Positions 34,410-42,099 of a stretch of 64,000 nucleotides of DNA are shown in pieces (the stretch's first letter is position 1; the number at the start of each line of letters is the position of its first letter). The translations under genes and the position numbers were made by a program. The stretch spans positions 16,913 to 80,912 of the forward strand of contig JANPIN010000083.1 of the NCBI GenBank assembly GCA_031425035.1, read 5' to 3'. Under the pieces are notes generated by a model. That model searched no databases. It saw only the letters and a program-made list of their open reading frames with translations, and had not been told where the DNA came from. Source of the stretch: M3007 sp031425035 (GTDB lineage: Bacteria > Bacteroidota > Bacteroidia > Chitinophagales > Saprospiraceae).

Positions 34410-35519
34410 ATGATTGTTACTCCAAATCGATTACGCAGCCTGTTTGGGCTGCTGATCTTTTGCTGCGGTCAGTTTTTGTATGCTGATCCACCCGATACAA
34501 TGACGGTGCACTACTACCTGCGCGACACGTTTTGTGCAAACCAAAGTTTATTCGTCGTTAACCAGATCTTTGACAAATTCAACCCCTCAGGAACCGTCCG
34601 GTTGATTGCTGCGGCCGTCGATGGCAGCGATAGCCTGATCCACGTAGAGCTGGTGTACCGGGAACCTTCCGTAGTACTGCTGGAGCAGGATCTTTGTGCG
34701 GGGGATACCTTGTGGGTAAATAACCAACCATATTACGCCGGTTTTTATCTGGGAGAAGAGACCATGGAAGGCGGGGCTGCGAATGGCTGCGACAGTATTA
34801 TTACCGTACGTTTAAACATCGTGCAGCCGCCGGTGCGTACATTAAATGATACACTTTGCCCGGGAGATTTCCAGATGGTTAATGGACAGCGCTACGACCG
34901 CGATCACCCCGCCGGGTTAGAAATATTAGCGGCTGCAGCCCAGAATGGCTGCGACTCGCTGGTCATGATCGATCTGACGTTCAAGGACTTACAGATCAGC
35001 CTGGGTGCGGACCGGGCTATTATCAGCGGGGATACCATTTGTTTACAACCGACACTCAATTTTACGCCGGAAAGCCTGAGCTGGCTGCCGGCGCTCGACT
35101 GCACGGATCCGGACTGTAGCTCGAATTGTATACAGCCCATAACCGGCACTACCTATCAGGTCATGGCTACCGATAGCAGTGGTTGCTTGTTGAGCGACGA
35201 CCTGCGCATTACGGTGAGTAACCAAAACCGGGTGTACGCACCAAACGTGTTCCAGCCGGAAGCTACCGAACCCAACAACCGGTTTTTCATCAGTACGGAT
35301 GCCGGCGTGCAGGTACTTCGCCGGCTGTTCATCACCGACCGTTGGGGAGAAATACTGTTCGACCGGCAGGATGTACCGCCCAATCAGGCGGATGCGGGCT
35401 GGGATGGTACCTGGCGCGGCAAACCCGTTTCTCCGGGTGCTTATCTTTTCTGGACGGAACTGGAGCGGCTGGATGGCAGCCGTTTTAAGCTGGCCGGTAC
35501 GGTAACGGTGCTGCGGTGA
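34410..35519 (+). CDS. Secreted protein with gliding-motility (T9SS type B) C-terminal domain
   Basis: 369 residues from ATG 34410 (IVTPNRLRSLFGLLIFCCG, signal peptide to FLYADPP). The middle has two or three short Cys-containing units (DTFCANQSLFV, DLCAGDTLWVNNQPY, DTLCPGDFQMVNGQRY), each followed by GCDSI or GCDSL, a repeat typical of CHU_C proteins. The C-terminal domain has VYAPNVFQPEATEPNNRF, FITDRWGEILFDR and GAYLFWTELERLDGSRFK, here shortened (APNVFQPE, DRWGEILF, GAYLFWTE). It should pass the outer membrane by type IX secretion. The frame is open upstream to 34332, inside the terminator of the previous gene. Confidence 0.88.
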   Translation: MIVTPNRLRSLFGLLIFCCGQFLYADPPDTMTVHYYLRDTFCANQSLFVVNQIFDKFNPSGTVRLIAAAVDGSDSLIHVELVYREPSVVLLEQDLCAGDTLWVNNQPYYAGFYLGEETMEGGAANGCDSIITVRLNIVQPPVRTLNDTLCPGDFQMVNGQRYDRDHPAGLEILAAAAQNGCDSLVMIDLTFKDLQISLGADRAIISGDTICLQPTLNFTPESLSWLPALDCTDPDCSSNCIQPITGTTYQVMATDSSGCLLSDDLRITVSNQNRVYAPNVFQPEATEPNNRFFISTDAGVQVLRRLFITDRWGEILFDRQDVPPNQADAGWDGTWRGKPVSPGAYLFWTELERLDGSRFKLAGTVTVLR

Positions 35520-35627
35520 TAAGGTTGATATGGTTGATATGGTTGATAAGGTTGATAAGGTTGATTATCAACCTTATCAACCCTTTTTTTATCAACCTTA
35601 TCAACCCTTTTTATCAACCTCCGCGTT
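35520..35627. repeat. GGTTGATAA repeat, both orientations
   Basis: GGTTGATATGGTTGATAAGG-like words run five or so times from 35524, then turn to TTATCAACC words to about 35627, so the block is a long palindrome with T runs inside. It lies between convergent genes and may serve as terminator for both. The same word recurs at 44511-44607, with weaker traces near 38158 and 53508. Confidence 0.7.
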
Positions 35628-38148
35628 TGCCCTTTGGTGCCACCTTACCTTTTGCCGGCGGCGGCGGTGGTACCGGACGTGCTGGTCTGGTCGTAACTTT
35701 ACGTTCTACATCGCTCAGGCGGTTCGGGTCTTCCATACCATGTCCGCGGAACCACCAGAACAAACCGCCGAAGAACAGCAACAGGGTCAACGCGGAGGCG
35801 AAGAAGGAGAGATTTTCGCCGACATACCAGGAACGCGGTTCGAAGCGCATTTCCAGTTTCATGTTTTGTCCGGCCGGCAGGCGCATGGCCCGGATGGCGT
35901 AGTTGGCTTTCATGAAATCGGCAGCCGGCTGTCCATTAATATACGTTTTCCAGCCTTTGGCCGGTGGGTAGTACACTTCGGGAAAAAGGGCCAGTTGTTC
36001 CGTTTTAGCGGAGTACTCATACTCCATTTTATCCGGGTGGTACTTGGTCAGTTCGATGATATTGGCACTGTCATACTGAATATTCAGCCCTTGTAACGGG
36101 CCGGCGTAAGATTGTTCCAATACGGCACTATCCTTCGGATTCAGCTTTTTCAAAGCCTGTAGTTCGGCATCGCCAGTGGCTACCACGTCGAAATGGCGTA
36201 CGAACCAGGCATGGCCGCTGGCGTTCGGGTTTTTAATAACCTCCCCTTTCGGGCTGACAATATACTTACAGTTGAACATCCCGGCAATGGGCAGATTACC
36301 GGCTAACATATTGGGATTCAGGAAACTATCAATCATTTCCTGATATCGTTGCAACTTGGCGGCGTGGTAACCGCTCATACTTTTATGAAAGTAAGACGAT
36401 GTGGCATTGCCGGTCAGGCTACCGCGGGCGAGATCCAGCACGCGGTAGTGGGGATCAGGATCTGCCTTAATTTGTTTATCGTAGTCCGCTTCAGGTGGCG
36501 TGGCCAGCGCCGATTTTTTCACCTGATACATATCCGAAGAAATGGTACGGCCGCAGACCATCCATTGATCGGCCAGCGCAAAAAAGGCCAGCGCACCCAC
36601 CAGCACACCCGCCTTCAGGGAGCCCTGTAAATAGTACCAGATCAGGGCAGCAGCGATCAAAACCAGACCGAAGGAACGCAAAACGTCGCTGCGTACCCAG
36701 GCCGCGTGGTCATCGCGCAGATTAGCCAGCAAATCCGGCGTTTTGGCCAGGGCCTCCAGGGCTTGTTCGGAAGCGCCGCTCATACCCCAGGCCATCAGTA
36801 AAAGGAGGGTCGTAGCTGCGGACGCAATTCCCAAAGCCCGTCTTTTCCGCTCCACGGTTATGTCAGGATCGACCAGCTTTTGCAAACCCAGGGCGGCGAG
36901 GGCCGCAAAACATAGTTGTCCTAAACCGAGCGCCATGGATAAAGCCCGGAATTTATTGAACATCGGCAGGTAGTCGTAAAAAAGGTGGTTCAGGAAAAAA
37001 CGCCCGGCCCAGCTAATGGAGACCATCAAAAGCGCACTGCTGACCAGCCACCATTTAGGGCTACCGGGCACCAGCACAGCGCCTAAAAGGAAGAGGAAAC
37101 AGACGATAGCGCCGAAATAAATGGCTGTTCCAACCCCTTCCGCACCCGAGTACATTAAACCGCCTACTTGCCGGCCAGCTTGTTCGGCCGGTACCTGATC
37201 GCGGTATTTGGTGGTCAGGGTTTTATATAAGCTGGTGTTTTTATAGCTTTCATTGGCCCCGCCGCCGGCAAAGTGCGGCACGAGCAGCGTAAAACTTTCG
37301 GTCACGCCATAGCTGTATCCAAATGCGTAATCCTTGTTCAAGCCATTACCCTGGGCCGCTTTACTGCTCAATTCCGAGCCGCCGCGGATGGTTTCCTGCC
37401 CATACTCATAGGTTGGCCATAATTTGGACAGGTTACTGCCAAAACCCAGCAGAATTGCCAGACTACTGATAGCGAAGGCTTTACCCCAGCTCGCAAAAGC
37501 CTGATGACGAATGGCGTCGATGAATTGCACCAAAAAATAAACGCCCACCAATAACAGGGTATAATAGGTGATCTGTACGTGGTTCGCGTAGATCTGCATA
37601 GCCAGAAAAAGGGCCGTCAGTCCTCCGCCCAGCAACAACCGGCCGTTAAAAGCCCATATTACGCCGGCCAGTACGCCCGGGGTCATGGCCAGGGCCATCA
37701 TTTTGGTGGAATGGCCGGCTTCGAGAATGTCCATATTATAGGTCGTAATGCCGTAAGCCACAGCGCCGAAAATGGCTACGCGCCAATCAGTTTTAAAAGC
37801 GCCCAACAGCAAATACATACAGAACATGGCCACGAACACCTGCGCCCACAGGCTGGTATAGTCTGCCCAGAGAAAAAGTGTTTTCAAAAACGGCTTGGTC
37901 AGATTCCCCTGCGGCGTCGTGTAAATTTGAAAAGAAGGCATGCCGCCGAATGCGCTGTTGGTCCAGAGTGGCGCATGGCCATCCTGCTTGATATATTGAT
38001 GAATTTCCGTACTCATACCTCCTGCCCGGACATTATCAGATTGGGGCAACACTTTCCCACTGAATGCATTAGGAGCAAAAAATGCCGTAGCGACGACGAG
38101 CAAAACCCCAAGAGCAATGAGGTGCGGGATGATTTTTTTAAAATCCAT
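35614..38148 (-). CDS. YfhO-family membrane protein
   Basis: 844 residues with about a dozen hydrophobic segments in the first 560 residues, starting IPHLIALGVLLVVATAFF, a periplasmic loop with LPQSDNVRAGG and WTNSAFGGMPSFQIY, and a soluble C-terminal part (about 590-800, YYPPAKGWKTYINGQP), then one last helix and a basic Pro-rich tail (RPVPPPPPAKGK). This is the form of the YfhO family, GT-C-like membrane proteins that in Firmicutes glycosylate lipoteichoic acid. The substrate in Bacteroidota is not known. The last codons overlap the GGTTGAT repeat. Confidence 0.88.
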   Translation of the reverse strand: MDFKKIIPHLIALGVLLVVATAFFAPNAFSGKVLPQSDNVRAGGMSTEIHQYIKQDGHAPLWTNSAFGGMPSFQIYTTPQGNLTKPFLKTLFLWADYTSLWAQVFVAMFCMYLLLGAFKTDWRVAIFGAVAYGITTYNMDILEAGHSTKMMALAMTPGVLAGVIWAFNGRLLLGGGLTALFLAMQIYANHVQITYYTLLLVGVYFLVQFIDAIRHQAFASWGKAFAISSLAILLGFGSNLSKLWPTYEYGQETIRGGSELSSKAAQGNGLNKDYAFGYSYGVTESFTLLVPHFAGGGANESYKNTSLYKTLTTKYRDQVPAEQAGRQVGGLMYSGAEGVGTAIYFGAIVCFLFLLGAVLVPGSPKWWLVSSALLMVSISWAGRFFLNHLFYDYLPMFNKFRALSMALGLGQLCFAALAALGLQKLVDPDITVERKRRALGIASAATTLLLLMAWGMSGASEQALEALAKTPDLLANLRDDHAAWVRSDVLRSFGLVLIAAALIWYYLQGSLKAGVLVGALAFFALADQWMVCGRTISSDMYQVKKSALATPPEADYDKQIKADPDPHYRVLDLARGSLTGNATSSYFHKSMSGYHAAKLQRYQEMIDSFLNPNMLAGNLPIAGMFNCKYIVSPKGEVIKNPNASGHAWFVRHFDVVATGDAELQALKKLNPKDSAVLEQSYAGPLQGLNIQYDSANIIELTKYHPDKMEYEYSAKTEQLALFPEVYYPPAKGWKTYINGQPAADFMKANYAIRAMRLPAGQNMKLEMRFEPRSWYVGENLSFFASALTLLLFFGGLFWWFRGHGMEDPNRLSDVERKVTTRPARPVPPPPPAKGKVAPKGKRGG

Positions 38149-38210
38149 AATAGTTTATGCGTAAGGTTGATGATTGGCGCGAAGGTAGATAAATGTTTTT
38201 TTCGGCCAAA

Positions 38211-38861
38211 TCAGTTGAGTCGTTCCAGCAAAGCGAGTAGTTCGGAAGCGGGTATTTCATGCCCCCCATCAAAACTGGTTTCTTTGAAATCCACGCCATT
38301 GTCGTCTTCTATTTTCTGTAAAATGTCGAGGCGATCCGGGGTCAGAAATGGATCATGGGTGCCATATAATAAGTACAGGTTTTTGGTTTCCAGATAGCTG
38401 CGTTCGGCTGCATAGTCTATATCCTCGGGGGGCAAACCGGCCCACAACACCAGATCATGGAAGGCCGGCTGTAAACGCATGACCCAGCGACAAACCGTAG
38501 CGGTCCCCTGCGAAAAGCCGAGCAGTACCACCCGCAGTTGTTCCGGCAACTCGAGGCGTACGTGTTGGAGCAATTCTTGCAGGTACCGGGAATAATCGGC
38601 GATCTCGGCATCCCGGTACCGGCGTGTCATCCAGTTGGCGCCCGGCGGGCCGTCAAAGCCTTTACGATAAAAGTGATTCAATCCTTCCGGCGCAACTACC
38701 AGCGTCTCCCCGTCGTTGAGCAGGTGAAATTGTTCCAGAAATTCATCGGCCAGCTGACCATAACCGTGACACACAATCCACAAACGTCGAATATGTGGCC
38801 CTGGCTGACCAAGGACAAAGTAGTGGGCGGTACGGGCTACAGTAATGGTATGGTGCTGCAT
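38211..38861 (-). CDS. Alpha/beta hydrolase, phospholipase/carboxylesterase type
   Basis: 216 residues. WIVCHGYGQLADEF (oxyanion region), LLGFSQGTATVCRW with nucleophile Ser117, YGTHDPFLTPDR giving the Asp, and FDGGHEIPASEL giving the His. This order and size fit the small serine esterases of the PF02230 group. No signal peptide, so likely cytosolic. Substrate unknown; short-chain esters or lysophospholipids are usual for the group. It lies 62 bases upstream of the yfhO-type gene on the same strand. Confidence 0.87.
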   Translation of the reverse strand: MQHHTITVARTAHYFVLGQPGPHIRRLWIVCHGYGQLADEFLEQFHLLNDGETLVVAPEGLNHFYRKGFDGPPGANWMTRRYRDAEIADYSRYLQELLQHVRLELPEQLRVVLLGFSQGTATVCRWVMRLQPAFHDLVLWAGLPPEDIDYAAERSYLETKNLYLLYGTHDPFLTPDRLDILQKIEDDNGVDFKETSFDGGHEIPASELLALLERLN

Positions 38862-38897
38862 GGGGACTTGTTCGATCGTGCGAAAGGTAAACAGCTT

Positions 38898-38905
38898 TAA
38901 CTTTG
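38898..38905 (+). promoter_or_regulatory. Promoter -7 element for the SprB-like gene
   Basis: TAACTTTG, exact TAnnTTTG, 37 bases before ATG 38943. The triplet 19 bases upstream is TCG, one base off TTG. It overlaps the start region of the divergent esterase gene. Confidence 0.45.
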
Positions 38906-38942
38906 TGGTCTTTATTTAATTCAAAAACCGAACATATTACGC

Positions 38943-40451
38943 ATGAAATGTTGCTATTTTCTACTCTTTGCCCTGGCCTTTTTTACGTATCCGGCCGCTG
39001 TTTCTGCCTGCGGTTATGGTTTTGTCGGCGATTGTTCCACCAATATTGGATTACAAATTAATGGTACCACCGACAGTTTTGCGGTCGCTCCCTGTCCGGG
39101 GGTCACCAGTTTTCAGGGTTTACAACTGGGTACTATTCAGACGCTGGCCCTCATTCGCGCCAGATCGATTAACTGGGAGAGTTGTATTAACAACGTCACC
39201 AGCGCCACTCTTTACTACCGGGTGTATCAAAGCGGTACCAGTGGCGGCGCCTGGCAGACACTGGTTTTAGAAGAAAATTATTTTACCCTGGCAGGACCTT
39301 ATACAACGCGGTATCGCAGTTCCACCGCCAATATGGATTTGACCGCCGGTTTGCAAGTTGGCGAAAACTACATACTGGAAGCTTATTTCCGGGCCGAAAT
39401 TGACACGATTGGCGACGATTTTATTCCCGAGACCTTTATTGTGCAAAATAATGACGGCGCTAATTTCCACCTGAATTTCCGGTACGGGGGTATTACAGCG
39501 CCTCCATTTACCGTGGTGGAAACCCATAAAACGGAGCCCAACTGTTTTGCCGATACGACCGGCAGCGTGGGTGTTGCCGTGTATGGAAATCAGAGCGGCC
39601 TTTTTTATCACTGGGGCAACATAAACAATAATTTCTACGCGCTGTACAACCTGGCCGCCGGCATTTATACCGTCACCGTCACCGGCGTGAATGGTTATAG
39701 CCAGGCCGATACCATCGAGCTGGGGCAACCGGCGCAAATTATCAGTCAATTCAATAACCTGGCTCTGCTGAGCTGCAACAATGGTATAGGCCAGGTGACG
39801 GCCGAGCCGGCTGGCGGAGCGGAGCCGTATAATTATCAATGGAGTAACGGCCAGAACACGGCCACCCTTACGGTGACTAGCCCCGGAAACTACGCACTGA
39901 CGATCACGGATGCGCATGGCTGTTCATCCGATACGACCATTTCGATCCCTGCTTTTAGCCTGGAAACAACCATAAGTATGGCCAGTGGCCCCCTTTCGGG
40001 CACTGGATCGGCAACGGTTTGGCCCAGTGGTGGTAATGCTCCGTACACCTTCTTCTGGAATAACGGCAGCACTGACAGCAGTATTTACAATCTGTTACCC
40101 GGCAGTTACTGTGTGACGGTTATGGATGATACCGGTTGCAACCGGGATACCTGCGTCACTATCAGTTATTTCACGGCCACCGGCGAACCCCAGGCGACCA
40201 GTTTGTCCATCTGGCCCAATCCGGTGATGGCCGGTGATGATGTACACCTGGATTTACCCGACGTATTTATAAACCAGGAAGTAAAAATGGAAGTATACGA
40301 TGTTTCCGGGCGGTTATGGCTACAGGAGATTCGGCGGGTAGGTACGAAGACGGTAAAGTTCAGCTGGGCAAGTCATTTACCACCCGGATTGTTTATGCTG
40401 CGTGTAAACAGTGCTGGAAAATTCATGTTCGGAAGGTTCATGGCACGATAA
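38943..40451 (+). CDS. Secreted protein with SprB-like repeats and T9SS type A domain
   Basis: 502 residues. Signal peptide YFLLFALAFFTYPAAVSA; an N-terminal jelly-roll-like domain with paired Cys (CGYGFVGDCSTNIGLQING shortened to CGYGFVGDCS); three repeats of the SprB kind (YNLAAGIYTVTVTGVNGYS, NYQWSNGQNTATLTVTS, FFWNNGSTDSSIYNLLPGSY) each with Cys pairs at GCSSDT and GCNRDT; and a sorting domain starting LSIWPNPVMAGDDV and ending LPPGLFMLRV. SprB repeats occur in surface adhesins of gliding Bacteroidota. A TAnnTTTG element (TAACTTTG) is seen at 38898-38905. Confidence 0.88.
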   Translation: MKCCYFLLFALAFFTYPAAVSACGYGFVGDCSTNIGLQINGTTDSFAVAPCPGVTSFQGLQLGTIQTLALIRARSINWESCINNVTSATLYYRVYQSGTSGGAWQTLVLEENYFTLAGPYTTRYRSSTANMDLTAGLQVGENYILEAYFRAEIDTIGDDFIPETFIVQNNDGANFHLNFRYGGITAPPFTVVETHKTEPNCFADTTGSVGVAVYGNQSGLFYHWGNINNNFYALYNLAAGIYTVTVTGVNGYSQADTIELGQPAQIISQFNNLALLSCNNGIGQVTAEPAGGAEPYNYQWSNGQNTATLTVTSPGNYALTITDAHGCSSDTTISIPAFSLETTISMASGPLSGTGSATVWPSGGNAPYTFFWNNGSTDSSIYNLLPGSYCVTVMDDTGCNRDTCVTISYFTATGEPQATSLSIWPNPVMAGDDVHLDLPDVFINQEVKMEVYDVSGRLWLQEIRRVGTKTVKFSWASHLPPGLFMLRVNSAGKFMFGRFMAR

Positions 40452-40473
40452 TTTAGTCCAGTGCCGCAAAACC

Positions 40474-40503
40474 TTGCCCCTTTCAACCTTTTGACTAATT
40501 TTG
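40474..40503 (+). promoter_or_regulatory. Complete Bacteroidota promoter before the EGF-like lipoprotein
   Basis: TTG at 40474-40476, exactly 19 bases, TAATTTTG at 40496-40503. Both parts fit. Transcription should start near 40510, with a leader of about 50 bases to ATG 40560. Confidence 0.75.
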
Positions 40504-40559
40504 CGCGAACAAAACTATTCTCTTTCATTCATCAATCACCTTACACAAAATTTACAATT

Positions 40560-41063
40560 ATGAGCAAAAAACTGTTTCTCTTCCCAGCCCTCCTGCTTGG
40601 CGCTATGCTGATGTTCGCTCCGGCTTGCGGCGAATCCGATCCTTGTAAAGATGTTGACTGTGGCGTTAACGGCACCTGTTTTGAAGGTGGCTGTGTCTGC
40701 AACGAAGGCTTTGAAGGCTCTGCCTGTGCTGACGAATGGGCAACAAAATTCTTAGGCACCTACACAGGTAGCGATAACTGCGGTGGCGCTTTGACCAAAC
40801 CAGTTGCAGTTACCCGCCTGAGCGGTACTTCCATTCGTGTTTCCAATTTTGGTGGTTTTGATTCCTACCTGGATGTAAACATCAAAAAAGCCACTGCTGG
40901 CGCAGATACGGCAGACCTGATTGAATTCACTAACGCCACTGATCCGTCCGGCCGTAAATTCACCGGCACCGGAACGTTGAGCGGTAACAGCCTGAGTGTC
41001 AACTACACGGTAACTTATTCCGACGGTACTTCTGAGACTTGCAACTTCACGGTTGTGAAGTAA
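40560..41063 (+). CDS. Putative lipoprotein with EGF-like domain
   Basis: 167 residues. Signal peptide KLFLFPALLLGAMLMFAPAC ends in a Cys that may be lipidated, though the lipobox is not canonical. Residues 25-55 form a single EGF-like unit (PCKDVDCGVNGTCFEGG, then VCNEGFEGSAC; six Cys in the usual spacing). The rest is a beta-rich domain of about 105 residues (SFLGTYTGSDNCGG type, then GTLSGNSLSVNYTV) found in similar Bacteroidota lipoproteins. Function unknown. The promoter supports this start; an upstream in-frame ATG at 40461 lies before the promoter. Confidence 0.8.
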   Translation: MSKKLFLFPALLLGAMLMFAPACGESDPCKDVDCGVNGTCFEGGCVCNEGFEGSACADEWATKFLGTYTGSDNCGGALTKPVAVTRLSGTSIRVSNFGGFDSYLDVNIKKATAGADTADLIEFTNATDPSGRKFTGTGTLSGNSLSVNYTVTYSDGTSETCNFTVVK

Positions 41064-41088
41064 TCAGTAGCTTACTTACAACAAAGAA

Positions 41089-41120
41089 GAGGCCGATGAG
41101 AGTAATCTCATCGGCCTCTG
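41089..41120. terminator. Bidirectional terminator hairpin
   Basis: GAGGCCGATGAGA (41089-41101) and TCTCATCGGCCTC (41106-41118) make a perfect 13 bp stem with loop GTAA. It lies between convergent genes; T-rich sequence follows on both sides (TGTTTATT on +, TTCTTTG on -). Confidence 0.75.
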
Positions 41121-41145
41121 TTTATTCAGGAGGAAGAACTATTAA

Positions 41146-41586
41146 TTAGTTGCCGCCGCCACCGGCAGCACCCGGACGTTTTTTCTGCTGTTGGGCATCC
41201 ATGGGTTGGCCAGCGCCGCTGCGCTCTTTCTGCTGTTCGACATTACCGGGTTGAGCAGCGCCTGGACGGTTTTTCTGTGGATCCGTTTTCGTGCCTTGTG
41301 GCAATGGATCGACGCGAGGTCCCTTCGTTTTCACGCCTTTCTTGGTTCCTTTCGTAGCCATTTCTGCCGTACGGGCAGCCAGCACTTCGTCATATTTGAT
41401 CTGCGCAGCTTCTGCCACGCGGGTATCACACATCAGTTGCTTTTCCGAACGCAGGGTAGCGATTTTGGCGTCGATAGCCATTTTTACTTCGGCCTGCTGT
41501 TGTTCGAGGGTTTTACCGCCAAAAGCGGTGAGGGTGAAAAAGCCGGCTACTGCAACGGCGCCAGCCAAGAGCAAATTCTTATTCAT
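41146..41586 (-). CDS. Small exported protein with Gln/Pro-rich repeat tail
   Basis: 146 residues. Signal peptide NLLLAGAVAVAGFFTLTAFGG; residues 28-80 are helical and charged with one Cys (LMCDTRVAEAAQI); residues 80-146 are disordered and repetitive: QQKERSGAGQPMD, QQQKKRPGAAGGGG and an earlier DPQKNRPGAAQPGN, a 13-15 residue unit three times. No known family. It sits 52 bases downstream of a gene for another small Cys-containing envelope protein with similar helical part (RATVEAEEDQACQANFD), suggesting the two are related. Confidence 0.7.
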   Translation of the reverse strand: MNKNLLLAGAVAVAGFFTLTAFGGKTLEQQQAEVKMAIDAKIATLRSEKQLMCDTRVAEAAQIKYDEVLAARTAEMATKGTKKGVKTKGPRVDPLPQGTKTDPQKNRPGAAQPGNVEQQKERSGAGQPMDAQQQKKRPGAAGGGGN

Positions 41587-41638
41587 GTCTTTTTTCTTTT
41601 TTGAATGAATGATAAGTTGAAACCAGTTGGTTCCGGAA

Positions 41639-41905
41639 TTACTTGCCAGCCGGCATGGTTTTTTCAGCCGCCTGTTGGGCTTCCATATCCATCATGTTCA
41701 CTTTCTCCTGTACCCGCTGGTCAAAATTAGCCTGACAAGCCTGGTCTTCTTCCGCCTCGACCGTAGCGCGTTGCGTCTCGTAACCGGTACTGATCGCGGC
41801 ATCTAACTCCGCCTGGGTCATCAATTTGGGCCCGCAGGAAGCCAGCGAGAAAGTCAGCATAGCCCCGGCAAAAAATGCCATCATTGTTTTTTTCATCTTG
41901 TTCAT
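41639..41905 (-). CDS. Small lipoprotein
   Basis: 88 residues from ATG 41905. MMAFFAGAMLTFSLASC is a type II signal with lipobox LASC, followed by GPKLMTQAELDAAI and a helical charged part (TVEAEEDQACQANFDQRVQE). The mature protein is about 65 residues and probably a periplasmic lipid-anchored helix, like Lpp-type spacers, though no family is recognised. The frame is open to 41977, but the upstream part lacks a signal. The 194 bases between it and the divergent HhH gene hold both promoters. Confidence 0.7.
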   Translation of the reverse strand: MNKMKKTMMAFFAGAMLTFSLASCGPKLMTQAELDAAISTGYETQRATVEAEEDQACQANFDQRVQEKVNMMDMEAQQAAEKTMPAGK

Positions 41906-42099
41906 TATTTTAATTGGTTGAAAAATGCGCGTAAAAGTAGCAATGGTTCGGTTGACCGTGTTCAAATGGGCTGACAAAATAATGGAGACAGGCTGAAAAA
42001 AAAATTCATCAAAAAGCTCCTCTTAAAATCGCCTTCCAAACGCCGGTTTCCTCCTATCATTGTTGGCCAAAATTCTGGCCGACTACTCAATTATAAAAG

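Noticed and set aside
35520..35627. GGTTGATAA array as a CRISPR
   Set aside because: Repeat unit is too short, spacers are absent and the array turns into its reverse complement; no cas gene is nearby.
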